A DNA stretch of 64,000 bases, taken from contig NZ_FOET01000012.1 in the NCBI RefSeq assembly GCF_900110735.1, positions 62,001-126,000 on the forward strand. The letters are read 5' to 3'. The position numbers were made by a program, and so were the translations under genes. The notes below the pieces were generated by a model. That model searched no databases. It saw only the letters and a list, made by a program, of their open reading frames with translations, and was not told the origin of the DNA. This document shows positions 7,621 through 18,317 of this stretch, piece after piece; positions within the stretch are counted from its first letter, which is position 1, and every line of letters begins with the position of its first letter. The stretch comes from Streptomyces radiopugnans (lineage in GTDB: Bacteria > Actinomycetota > Actinomycetes > Streptomycetales > Streptomycetaceae).

Positions 7621-8219
7621 CCGCGGCCGACGACGCTTTCCACGCGGGCGATCACGGTGGCCTCCTCGGGAGGCAGGGCGTCGGCGCCCTCCGGGTCCGG
7701 GGCGGCCTTGCGGCGGGCGTGCGCCAGGATGAGCGACGCCATCATCTCGGCCTCCTGCTCGGCCCGGTCGTCGTAGGCGGAGCGCTTCAGCGACCTGCGG
7801 ACGAGGTCCGGATCGGTGCCCGGGAAGAGGTGCGCCGGGACGGCCGGCCCGGGGAGCGCGCCGAAGTCGTGTTCGCAGATGATGTGGGAGAGCTCGTGGG
7901 CGATGATGTGCTCCTGGTGGGGCCTGCTGGTGTTCGCCCGGTAGACGATGACGTCCGTGTCCGGCAGGGCGATCCACAGGCCGTGGAGCAGCGGCTCGTC
8001 CAACTCCATGGGGACGAGGCGGATGGTGCGCCCGCGCCGCCGGCCCACCTGTTCGCAGACGGCCGTGATGCCCGCGGCGCCGGTGAGGTCCGCGGTGTCC
8101 GCGGTGCCGTCCTGCCCGGAGGCGATGCCGATCTCGGCGAGGCGTCTTTCGCAGGCGCGCTGCATCTCCCGGAACCGGGCACGGCGGCGGCCCGGTAAAC
8201 GCAGGGGGGACGCTGCCAC
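7617..8219 (-). CDS. ImmA/IrrE-type zinc metallopeptidase domain protein
   Basis: From GTG 8219 the product has 200 residues. It has the zinc motif HELSH (residues 108-112) inside HQEHIIAHELSHIICEHDFG, a later acidic stretch (DDRAEQEAEMMASLIL) that can give the third ligand, and the strand-turn VIVYRANTSRP typical of ImmA/IrrE proteins. That family cleaves or de-represses XRE regulators in ICEBs1 and Deinococcus. Here no XRE gene is adjacent; the partner is the membrane protein gene overlapping by 4 bases. GTG 8219 follows GGAAAGGA at 6 bases; GTG 8243 with GAAGG is an alternative. Confidence 0.8.
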   Translation of the reverse strand: MAASPLRLPGRRRARFREMQRACERRLAEIGIASGQDGTADTADLTGAAGITAVCEQVGRRRGRTIRLVPMELDEPLLHGLWIALPDTDVIVYRANTSRPHQEHIIAHELSHIICEHDFGALPGPAVPAHLFPGTDPDLVRRSLKRSAYDDRAEQEAEMMASLILAHARRKAAPDPEGADALPPEEATVIARVESVVGRG

Positions 8220-8390
8220 CGTGTGTCCTTTCCGGCTCCGCACCGCGTCGCCTTCGGGGTCCTGGAGGGGACGGCGCCGTGGGGCGGTCGGCGGGTGTCG
8301 GTTTTCGGCGCCTCCTGAGAGATCGTCACCAAACGCCGGGCCGTGCGCAACCTCTCACCGCGATCGCGCCGGGACCGCCGTCAGGTTGGC

Positions 8391-9140
8391 TCAAAGACGC
8401 CCCTGTCCGCCGTGCAGTCCGGTGGCCAGTTCCGCGACGGCGGCGGCGACGCGGGCGTGGAGCGAGCCGCCGAAGGTGACGCGGGCGGCGCCCAGGGCGC
8501 CCAGTTCGGCGGGGGAGGGGGTGCCGGGGCGGCACAGGGCGTTGACCGGGGCGCCGATCTCCGCCGCCGGCACGGGCAGGTGGTCCGGGGGCGCGGCGAT
8601 GGGGTAGACGCATTCCGCGCCCGCCGCCGCGTACAGCCGCCCGCGCTCCACCGCCGCCGCCAACGGGTCGCCGGCACCACGCAGATAGGTGTCGATCCGG
8701 GCGTTGAGCAGCAGCCTTCCGCCCGCCGCCGCACACACCTCGGCCAGCCGCTCCGCCTGGCGCCCCGGTTCGGCCAACCCCCGTGCGGCCGGCCCGGAGT
8801 CCTCCAGGTTGCAGCCGACCGCCCCGGCCTCCAGCAGCCGCTCGGCTATCTCCCGCGGGGCGAGGCCGTAGCCCCGCTCGATGTCGGCGGTGACGGGTAC
8901 GTCCACCGCGCGGACGATCCGGGCGACGGCCGCGAACATCTCGCCGGGCGGGGTGTCCTCGCCGTCGGCGTACCCCAGGGTGGCGGCCACCGCGCTGCTG
9001 GAGGTGGCCAGCGCGGGAAAGCCCGCGCCGGCGAAGGCGCGGGCGCTCACCGCGTCCCACACGTTGGGCAGTACCAGGGGCGCCTCACCGTGGTGGAGCG
9101 CGCGGAAGGCGTCCACCGCGCCCGCGGCACCGCCGGTCAC
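8391..9140 (-). CDS. Isocitrate lyase/PEP mutase-superfamily protein
   Basis: The product has 249 residues. It opens VDAFRALHHGEAPLVLPNVWDAVSARAFAGAGFPALATSSSAVAATLGY-type sequence and carries the superfamily's metal-site segments: VTADIERGYG, GCNLEDS and LNARIDTYL. These support a TIM-barrel lyase acting on a 2-hydroxy- or oxo-acid; the specific substrate is not readable. The GTG at 9140 overlaps the TGA of the AhpD-like gene (GTGA), so translation is coupled. Both are divergent from a MocR/PdxR regulator that probably controls them. Confidence 0.85.
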   Translation of the reverse strand: MTGGAAGAVDAFRALHHGEAPLVLPNVWDAVSARAFAGAGFPALATSSSAVAATLGYADGEDTPPGEMFAAVARIVRAVDVPVTADIERGYGLAPREIAERLLEAGAVGCNLEDSGPAARGLAEPGRQAERLAEVCAAAGGRLLLNARIDTYLRGAGDPLAAAVERGRLYAAAGAECVYPIAAPPDHLPVPAAEIGAPVNALCRPGTPSPAELGALGAARVTFGGSLHARVAAAVAELATGLHGGQGRL

Positions 9141-9640
9141 TCCGCTCCGCTCTCCTTGTTCTCCTTCAGGGAGGCCGGGACGGCGCGGGTGGCCACCTGG
9201 AAGCGGTTCCAGGCGTTGATGGAGACGATCTGCGAGATCAGATGGGCCAGTTCGGTCTCCTCGAAGTTCTTCGCCGCCCGCTCGTAGACCTCGTCCGGCA
9301 CGTAGTGCCCCTGCGGCGTGCCGCCGTCCAGCCGGGTGACCGCCTCGGTGAGGGCGAGTGCGGCCTGCTCCTTGTCGGTGTAGAGGCCGTGGGCCTCCTC
9401 CCAGGCTTCGAGCAGGTCCAGCCTGAGCTGGGAGATGCCCAGCTTGCGGGCGTCGGCGAAGTGCATGTCGAGGCAGAAGGCGCACTTGTTGAGCTGTGAG
9501 GCGCGGATCTTGACCAGTTCGGCGATGACCGGATCCAGCCCCTTCGACGCCGCGGCCTCGACGGCGGCCATCCCCTTGTACACCTCGGGGACGAGCTTCC
9601 ACAGGTTCATGCGCGGGCCGTGTTCGTGCACTGTCGTCAT
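9137..9640 (-). CDS. Carboxymuconolactone decarboxylase/AhpD-like protein
   Basis: The 167-residue protein carries the AhpD-type redox motif Cys53-AF-Cys56-LDM-His60, preceded by ELVKIRASQLN. This is the hallmark of the CMD family, whose members act as peroxidase-like or alkylhydroperoxidase proteins. The C-terminal helix ISQIVSINAWNRFQVATRAVP is also typical. The first gene of a two-gene unit, it starts 47 bases from the divergent MocR gene, so the promoters overlap. Whether it acts as a reductant or a true decarboxylase cannot be told. Confidence 0.9.
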   Translation of the reverse strand: MTTVHEHGPRMNLWKLVPEVYKGMAAVEAAASKGLDPVIAELVKIRASQLNKCAFCLDMHFADARKLGISQLRLDLLEAWEEAHGLYTDKEQAALALTEAVTRLDGGTPQGHYVPDEVYERAAKNFEETELAHLISQIVSINAWNRFQVATRAVPASLKENKESGAE

Positions 9641-9687
9641 GGTGACGACCCTATGCAGGCGGTAGCCCAGGGGTATGGTCCACTTCC

Positions 9688-11271
9688 ATGCGGGATTCCT
9701 GGGCCAATTCAGTTGGGAACTCGGACGGGGGTTCAGGCGGCAGGCCGGACGGCGGTCCGAACCGAGGCGCGCGGGGCGGTTCGGCCGGCGGTGCCGGCGG
9801 CGACCTCCATCTGGACCTCGGCGGGCCGGGCGGGCTGCGCGCCTCGCTGATGCGCGCCCTGCGCGACGCCGTCCGCACCGGCCGCCTCGCCCCCGGCACC
9901 CGGCTGCCCTCCTCCCGCTCGCTCGCCGCCGACCTGGGGGTGGCCCGCAACACCGTGGCCGACGCGTACGCCGAACTCGTCGCCGAGGGCTGGCTGGCGG
10001 CCCGCCAGGGGTCGGGCACCCGCGTCGCGTCGCGCGCCGAACCGGCCGCGCCGGGCGGCCCGCCGGGCGCTCCCCCCGCCGTGCCGCGCCAGTCCCCGCG
10101 CCCCGCCGCGCCCGCCCGTACGCCCCCGCGGATCCTCCACGACCTGCGCTCCGGGCGGCCGGACGTCTCCGCCTTCCCCCGCGCCGCCTGGCTCACCTCC
10201 GCCCGCCGCGCCCTGGCCGCCGCGCCCAGCGCCGCCCTCGGCTACGACGACCCGCGCGGCCGGCCCGAACTGCGCCGCGCGCTGGCCGGATACCTCTCCC
10301 GCGCGCGGGGCGTGCGCGCCGACCCCGAACGGATCGTGGTCTGCGCCGGGTTCGTGCGCGGGCTGGCGCTGCTGGGGGAGGTGCTGGGCACCGCGGTGGC
10401 GGTGGAGTCGTACGGCCTGTGGATCCACCGCGACCTGCTGACCCGCGTCGGGGCGCGCACCGTACCGCTGCCGGTGGACGACCGCGGCGCCGACGTGTCC
10501 GCCCTGTACACCTCGGGGGCCCGTGCCGCCCTCCTCACACCCGCCCACCAGTACCCCACCGGCACACCCCTCCACCCCGACCGGCGCACGGCGGCCGTCG
10601 ACTGGGCGCGGGCCACCGGTGGACTGGTCCTGGAGGACGACTACGACGGCGAGTTCCGCTACGACCGCCAGCCCGTCGGCGCGCTCCAGGGCCTCGACCC
10701 GGAGCGGGTGGTCTACCTCGGCACCGCCAGCAAGAGCCTGGCGCCGGGGCTGCGGCTGGGCTGGATGGTGGTGCCCGAGTCGCTGCTCGGCCCCGTCCTG
10801 GCCGTCCGCCGCGAGACGGTCGAGACCTGCGGCGCCCTCGACCAGCTCACCCTCGCCGACTTCGTGGACTCGGGGGCGTACGACCGGCATGTGCGCGCCA
10901 TGCGGCTGCGCTACCGGCGCCGCCGCGACCAGCTGGTGGCGGCGCTCGCCGAGCACGCCCCCGCGGTACGCGTCACGGGCATCGCGGCCGGACTGCACGC
11001 CGTGCTGGAACTGCCGCCGGGCACCGAAGGGCCGGTGCTGGAGGAGGCGGGGCGTGCGGGGGTGGCCGTGGAGGGGCTGGCGCGCTTCCGCCACCCGGCC
11101 GCCCCGGAGCCCGGGGCCGGGCGCCCGGGCTCCGGGCGCGAGTGGTCCCGCCCCGGGCGCGACGCGCTCGTCGTCGGCTACGGCACTCCGCCCGAACACG
11201 GCTTCTCCTCCGCCGTGGAGGCGCTGTGCGCGGTGCTGCGCCGGGTGCTGGGCGGGCGCCGGGCCGGGTGA
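9688..11271 (+). CDS. MocR/PdxR-type GntR regulator with aminotransferase domain
   Basis: The product has 527 residues. After a Gly-rich N-terminal stretch of about 45 residues comes a GntR winged helix (LRASLMRALRDAVRTGRL, LPSSRSLAADLGVARNTV, GSGTRVASR). A fold-type-I aminotransferase domain follows from about residue 150. PLP-site features are present: LTPAHQYPTG, LEDDYDGEFRY and Lys349 in TASKSLAPGLRLGW. MocR proteins sense PLP or an amino compound. Divergence with a 47-base gap from the AhpD/PEP-mutase-like pair suggests it regulates them. A strong hairpin follows. It does not sit beside pdxST, so a PdxR role is not supported by context. Confidence 0.9.
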   Translation: MRDSWANSVGNSDGGSGGRPDGGPNRGARGGSAGGAGGDLHLDLGGPGGLRASLMRALRDAVRTGRLAPGTRLPSSRSLAADLGVARNTVADAYAELVAEGWLAARQGSGTRVASRAEPAAPGGPPGAPPAVPRQSPRPAAPARTPPRILHDLRSGRPDVSAFPRAAWLTSARRALAAAPSAALGYDDPRGRPELRRALAGYLSRARGVRADPERIVVCAGFVRGLALLGEVLGTAVAVESYGLWIHRDLLTRVGARTVPLPVDDRGADVSALYTSGARAALLTPAHQYPTGTPLHPDRRTAAVDWARATGGLVLEDDYDGEFRYDRQPVGALQGLDPERVVYLGTASKSLAPGLRLGWMVVPESLLGPVLAVRRETVETCGALDQLTLADFVDSGAYDRHVRAMRLRYRRRRDQLVAALAEHAPAVRVTGIAAGLHAVLELPPGTEGPVLEEAGRAGVAVEGLARFRHPAAPEPGAGRPGSGREWSRPGRDALVVGYGTPPEHGFSSAVEALCAVLRRVLGGRRAG

Positions 11272-11279
11272 CGGACCGA

Positions 11280-11323
11280 GGGCCGGGGCGGCGGACCCGG
11301 AAGACCCGGCGCCGCCCCGGCCC
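11280..11323. terminator. Bidirectional hairpin terminator
   Basis: A 14-bp GC stem (GGGCCGGGGCGGCG and its complement) with a 16-base loop separates the convergent MocR and rocD genes. Confidence 0.75.
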
Positions 11324-11340
11324 CGCCCAGCACCCGGCGC

Positions 11341-13880
<2,540 letters not shown>

Positions 13881-13937
13881 CAGGGCACCGGACGACCAGG
13901 GGGAACGGAAACGAGAGGGACGAGGAAGGAGAAGCAC

Positions 13938-14522
13938 GTGGGGACCGTCACGCTCGGCGTATCGATCGCGGTCCCGGAGCCCTACGGCAGCCTGCTCCAG
14001 CAGCGGCGTGCCGGCTTCGGTGACAGCGCGGCCCACGGCATCCCCACCCACGTGACCCTTCTGCCGCCGACCGAGGTGGACGCCGCGCGCCGCCCCGAGA
14101 TCGAGGAGCACCTCGCCGGGGTCGCCGCGGCGGGACGGGCCTTTCCGATGAGGCTGTCGGGCACGGGCACCTTCCGCCCGCTGTCGCCGGTGGTCTTCGT
14201 CCGGGTCGTCGAGGGCTCCTCTGCCTGCGGACGGCTCCAGGAGTGGGTCCGGGCGGAGGACGGCCCGCTCGCCCGCGAGCTCCAGTTCCCGTACCACCCG
14301 CACGTCACGGTCGCCCACGGCATCGCCGAGGAGGCGATGGACCGGGCGTACGCGGAACTGGCCGACTTCGAGGCCGCCTGGACGGCCACGGGCTTCGCGC
14401 TGTACGAGCAGGGCGAGGACTGCGTGTGGCGGCTCCAGAGAGAGTTCTCCTTCGGTGGTGCCGCGCACCTGCCCCTGCCCCCGCAGCCGAACTTCTCCAG
14501 GCCTCCGGCCCCCTCGCTCTGA
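13938..14522 (+). CDS. 2'-5' RNA ligase/cyclic phosphodiesterase (2H) family protein
   Basis: The 194-residue product carries the two HxT motifs of the 2H phosphoesterase fold, HVT at residues 38-40 and HVT at 122-124, spaced as in the family. Such proteins hydrolyse 2',3'-cyclic phosphates or join RNA ends. The GTG start is preceded by AAGGAGAAG. A short Pro-rich tail (LPLPPQPNFSRPPAPSL) follows the fold. It lies 57 bases after trpS in the same direction and may be co-transcribed. The physiological RNA substrate is unknown. Confidence 0.85.
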   Translation: MGTVTLGVSIAVPEPYGSLLQQRRAGFGDSAAHGIPTHVTLLPPTEVDAARRPEIEEHLAGVAAAGRAFPMRLSGTGTFRPLSPVVFVRVVEGSSACGRLQEWVRAEDGPLARELQFPYHPHVTVAHGIAEEAMDRAYAELADFEAAWTATGFALYEQGEDCVWRLQREFSFGGAAHLPLPPQPNFSRPPAPSL

Positions 14523-14608
14523 CGCGCCCTCGCGCGCAGACCAGGGGGCCGGTCACGGCCCGCTCGGGGCCGTGGGGCTCATCGGGTTCCTCGGGCGTCC
14601 CGGATGCC

Positions 14609-16228
14609 TCAGGGCGTCCCGGCGCCCTCAGCAGGGGGCGCCGGGGGCTCGGTCCCGACGGGACCGGTGGCGGGCCCCTCCCCGGAGTCCTCCGGGTTCC
14701 CCGCGTCCTCCGGGGCCCCGGGCGTCCCGGGGTTCCTCGGAGCCCGGGCCCCGGCCCCGCCCGCCCCTTCGGTCCTCCCGGCGCTTCCGCCGCTTCCGGG
14801 CGCGGAGGCGGCGCTCTGCGGCCTCCCGGGAGCCGCCGGCCTCGTCACGATCCTCTCCAGGGCACCGGGGTTCCCCGGGCCGCCCAGGACCGCCGGGCCC
14901 TGCGGGCCGCGCCCCGGGTGCGGCAGACCGGCCACGCCCGGCAGCGGCCAGCGCCGGCGCACCCCGTACGCCCCCGCGCCGAGCGCGACCAGGACCGCCA
15001 CCACGATCATCAGGGCCGTACCGGCGCCGTCCGACGGCCCGTGCGTCCTGGCCGCGTTGGGCGTGGTGGGCCCGGCCGGCTGGGCGTCGGCCCCGCCCGC
15101 CTGGCTGCCGGGCCTGTCGTCGGCGTTCTTGCCGCTCCCGTACGCGGCCCCCTCGGGCGGCACCAGCTCGCCCACGGGCTCGGTCTTCCCGGCGGCCTCG
15201 AAGCCCCAGTCCAGGAGGTCGGCGGTCTCCTCGTAGACGCTCAGGCCGCCCCCCTCGGGGTGCATGGCGGTCACCAGCAGCACCCGGTCGCCGCGCTGGG
15301 CGACGCCGGTGAAGGTGGACCCGGCGTTGGTGGTGTAGCCGTTCTTGACGCCCGCGATGCCCTCGTACGGCTCCAGGCCGGGGGCGCCGGTCAGCAGGCG
15401 GTTGGTGTTCTGGATCTCGAAGGTGCCGCGCTTCTTCTTCCCGTCCTTCCCCTTCTCCACGTCCCCGGGGAACTGCGCGCGGACGGTGGCCGCGTACGCG
15501 CGGAAGTCCGGCTTCTGCATCCCCGAGCGGGCGAACAGGGTGAGGTCGTAGGCGGAGGAGACGTGCCCCTCGGCGTCGTAGCCGTCGGGGCTGACGACGT
15601 GGGTGTCCGTCGCGCCGAGCCGTCTGGCGTGCTCGTTCATCTCCCGGACGGTCTTGTCCACGCCGCCGTTCAGCTCGGCCAGCGCGTGCACCGCGTCGTT
15701 GCCCGAGCGGAGGAAGACGCCCTTCCACAGGTCGTCGACCGTGTAGGTGAGGCCCTCCTTGAGGCCGACCATGCTGCTGCCCGGGCCGACCCGGAGCAGT
15801 TCCTCCCGGGAGACCCGGTGGACCCGGTCCTTGTCGAACTTCGGCAGCAGGGTGTCGGCGAACAGCATCTTGATGGTGCTGGCCGGGGCGAGCGGCCAGT
15901 GCGCGTTCTTGGCCGCCAGCACGTCGCCGGTCTCGGCGTCCGCGACGATCCAGGCGCGCGAGGTGATCGAGTCGGGCAGTTCGGGGGTGCCGGCCCCGGC
16001 CCGCGGTTCTATCTGGACGCCGGGGAGGCCGAGGCGTTCTCCGCCGACGGCGGACATCCTCGCGGGCGGGGACGGCTCCCGGGGCTTGTCCGCCACGGCG
16101 TGCGCCGCGGCCGGAGTGCCGGACAGGCCGGGCAGGAAGCACGGCAGGAGCAGGGCTGTGGCGGCGGCGAGGCCGCGGGCGCTGCGCACTCGGCGCGCGC
16201 GGGCGATTACGCAGTGGGTCTTCGACAC
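14609..16228 (-). CDS. D-alanyl-D-alanine carboxypeptidase (penicillin-binding, DacC-like) with C-terminal anchor and low-complexity tail
   Basis: The product has about 539 residues. An N-terminal hydrophobic signal (SARGLAAATALLLPCFLPG) is followed by an S11 peptidase domain with SxxK (APASTIKM), SxN (RSGNDAV) and a third motif KNG (AGVKNGYTTNAGS). This domain trims pentapeptide stems of peptidoglycan. After it comes a linker, a membrane segment (GTALMIVVAVLVALGAGAYGV) and a Gly/Pro/Ala-rich tail of about 110 residues that would be cytoplasmic. GTG 16228 is the most upstream reasonable start, without a strong RBS. It is divergent from the small membrane protein gene at 16340. Confidence 0.85.
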   Translation of the reverse strand: MSKTHCVIARARRVRSARGLAAATALLLPCFLPGLSGTPAAAHAVADKPREPSPPARMSAVGGERLGLPGVQIEPRAGAGTPELPDSITSRAWIVADAETGDVLAAKNAHWPLAPASTIKMLFADTLLPKFDKDRVHRVSREELLRVGPGSSMVGLKEGLTYTVDDLWKGVFLRSGNDAVHALAELNGGVDKTVREMNEHARRLGATDTHVVSPDGYDAEGHVSSAYDLTLFARSGMQKPDFRAYAATVRAQFPGDVEKGKDGKKKRGTFEIQNTNRLLTGAPGLEPYEGIAGVKNGYTTNAGSTFTGVAQRGDRVLLVTAMHPEGGGLSVYEETADLLDWGFEAAGKTEPVGELVPPEGAAYGSGKNADDRPGSQAGGADAQPAGPTTPNAARTHGPSDGAGTALMIVVAVLVALGAGAYGVRRRWPLPGVAGLPHPGRGPQGPAVLGGPGNPGALERIVTRPAAPGRPQSAASAPGSGGSAGRTEGAGGAGARAPRNPGTPGAPEDAGNPEDSGEGPATGPVGTEPPAPPAEGAGTP

Positions 16229-16339
16229 GGAGCGAACGTATCGGCTCCGCGACCGTACGGAACCTCCGAGAGGACCATCGCGGTGGCGGGAGACGCCCCT
16301 GCCAGTGATTCCATTGGGCCGATAGACATACTTGTAGGT

Positions 16340-16588
16340 GTGAAACTCTCTCGCCCCGTCTCGTGGTTCCTGCTCGCCTTCGGGGTGTGGAGCTGGTTCG
16401 TGTGGACCAACTTCACCAGGAACCTGTGGAAGGACAGCGGCGGCCTGGCGTTCGACGACGCCGGCGACCCGACCGCGTACTTCTGGATCCACCTGGTGCT
16501 GGCCGTGGTCTCGCTGGCGCTGGGCACGGCCATCGGGATCATCGGGCTGCGCGGCCTGCGGGCCCTGCGCGCCCCGAGCGACGGCTGA
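16340..16588 (+). CDS. Small two-pass membrane protein (SCO4848-like)
   Basis: The 82-residue product starts VKLSRPVSWFLLAFGVWSWFVWTNF and has a second hydrophobic segment, WIHLVLAVVSLALGTAIGIIGL. Two transmembrane helices joined by a short polar loop (KDSGGLAFDDAGDPTA) are evident. As I recall, a conserved Streptomyces family of this length sits next to the carboxypeptidase gene, as here. The GTG at 16340 was chosen because the preceding GTG reads directly into a stop. No function is known; the link to cell-wall trimming is by position only. Confidence 0.8.
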   Translation: MKLSRPVSWFLLAFGVWSWFVWTNFTRNLWKDSGGLAFDDAGDPTAYFWIHLVLAVVSLALGTAIGIIGLRGLRALRAPSDG

Positions 16589-16657
16589 AGGAACGCATGA
16601 CGGCCGCCGGTACGTTCGGCTGAGGACAGGCAATCGGGCAGGGGAGTGGAGCGGGGC

Positions 16658-18058
16658 ATGGCCATGGTGTTCGTGGGCGTCCTGGTGCTGGTGATCGCCG
16701 TCCTGGCGGCGGTGCACTGGTACCTGTGGCGGCGTCTGGTGCGCGACGTGGCGGCGCGCGGCACCTGGTACAGACGGGTGGGCACGCCCCTGCTCGTCCT
16801 GCTGCCGCTGACCGCCGTCGCGGCACAGGCCGCCGGACGGGCGGAGGTTCCCTTCGTCCTGAAGCAGATCCTCGCCTGGCCGGGCTTCCTCTGGCTCGCC
16901 ATGGTGCTGTACCTGACGCTGGCCCTGCTCGCCGGTGAGGCGGTGCGGCCGCTGCTGCGCCGCTTCCTGGAGCGGCGGGACGCGAGGCGGGCGGCGCACG
17001 GGAGCGCCGCCGGAGAGGGCGCGGGGGAGAACGGCGGTGAGGACGCCGGGGGCGCGGTGCGCACCGCGCCCCCCGCCTCCGCGCCCGCTTCCACATCCGC
17101 CGAGGAGGGCGCGGACGGCGCTACGCGGGCCGGTACGGCGCGTACGGCCGTCGCCGTCCGCGACGGCGCGGGTTCCGGTGCCGGTGCCGTGACCGCGGCC
17201 GGCTCCGCAACCGGGGAGCGGCCGCCGGCCGGTCCGTCACGGCGGCTGTTCGTGGCCCGCACCGTGGCCGCCGCCGCGGGCGTCGCGGCGGCCGGGACGG
17301 TCGGCCACGGCACGTACGGCGTGCTGCGCGGCCCGAAGCTCAAGCGCGTCACCGTCCCCCTGGCCAAGCTGCCCCGGGCCGCCCACGGCTACCGCATCGC
17401 CGTCGTCAGCGACATCCACCTCGGCCCCGTCCTGGGCCGCGCCCACACCCAGCGGATCGTGGACACCATCAACCGGGCCGACGCCGACATGGTCGCCGTC
17501 GTCGGCGACCTGGTGGACGGCACCGTCGCCGAGCTCGGCAGCGCCGCCGAGCCGCTGGCCCGGCTCCGCTCGCGCGACGGCTCCTACTTCGTCACCGGCA
17601 ACCACGAGTACTTCGGCGACGCGGCCGAGTGGATCGACCACGTCCGCGAGCTGGGCCTGGAGCCGCTGGAGAACGCCCGCCGCGAGCTGCGCCACTTCGA
17701 CCTGGCCGGTGTCAACGACCTCGCGGGCGAGGAGGAGGGGCAGGGGCCGGACTTCGAGCGGGCACTCGGCGACCGCGACACCTCCCGCGCGGTGGTCCTC
17801 ATGGCCCACCAGCCGGTCATGATCCACGACGCCGTGGACCACGGCGTGGACCTCCAGCTCTCCGGCCACACCCACGGCGGCCAGATGTGGCCCGGCAACC
17901 ACCTCGCCGGCCTGGTCAACCCCACCCTCGCCGGCCTGGAGCGCTACGGCGACACCCAGCTCTACGTCAGCCGCGGCGCGGGCGCCTGGGGCCCGCCGGT
18001 GCGGGTGGGCGCGGAGTCGGACATCACCGTCGTCGAACTGGCCTCCAGGCAGGCCTGA
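16658..18058 (+). CDS. Membrane-anchored metallophosphoesterase
   Basis: The 466-residue protein begins with about three membrane helices (residues 1-105), then a long Ala/Gly-rich linker and a second anchor near residue 195 (SRRLFVARTVAAAAGVAAAG, twin-Arg-like). The catalytic domain holds all calcineurin-type motifs: SDIHLG, VVGDLVDG, GNHEYF, and GHTHGGQMW. YkuE/YaeI-type enzymes of this class act on phospholipid-linked pyrophosphates. ATG 16658 follows GGAG at 6 bases; GTG 16646 is an alternative. It is followed by a perfect 16-bp hairpin. Confidence 0.9.
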   Translation: MAMVFVGVLVLVIAVLAAVHWYLWRRLVRDVAARGTWYRRVGTPLLVLLPLTAVAAQAAGRAEVPFVLKQILAWPGFLWLAMVLYLTLALLAGEAVRPLLRRFLERRDARRAAHGSAAGEGAGENGGEDAGGAVRTAPPASAPASTSAEEGADGATRAGTARTAVAVRDGAGSGAGAVTAAGSATGERPPAGPSRRLFVARTVAAAAGVAAAGTVGHGTYGVLRGPKLKRVTVPLAKLPRAAHGYRIAVVSDIHLGPVLGRAHTQRIVDTINRADADMVAVVGDLVDGTVAELGSAAEPLARLRSRDGSYFVTGNHEYFGDAAEWIDHVRELGLEPLENARRELRHFDLAGVNDLAGEEEGQGPDFERALGDRDTSRAVVLMAHQPVMIHDAVDHGVDLQLSGHTHGGQMWPGNHLAGLVNPTLAGLERYGDTQLYVSRGAGAWGPPVRVGAESDITVVELASRQA

Positions 18059-18231
18059 CACCCCTCCGCACCCGAGGTCACCGACGTGGCCACCCACCGT
18101 GGTCACCGACGTTTCCGTGGAGGGTGACGCGCCGGGCTCCGGCGGCGGCACGACGGAGCCCGAGCCCGTCGGCGGTTCACGCCGGCGCGCCGCGGACGCA
18201 CCCCGCCTCCCGGCACCGGAGCGACGCATGC

Positions 18232-18267
18232 GTGAGGGCCCGCACCCCGAAGGGTGCGGGCCCTCAC
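18232..18267. terminator. Bidirectional hairpin terminator
   Basis: A perfect 16-bp stem (GTGAGGGCCCGCACCC and its complement) with a CGAA tetraloop separates the convergent phosphoesterase and sdhB genes. Confidence 0.9.
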
Positions 18268-18317
18268 CGCGGACCGTGTCCCGGGCCGCCCGCGGTGGGC
18301 GGGCCGGGAGCGGGGTC

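Noticed and set aside
17041-17240. Frameshift in the metallophosphoesterase linker
   Set aside because: The frame stays open; the Ala/Gly-rich linker only looks odd.
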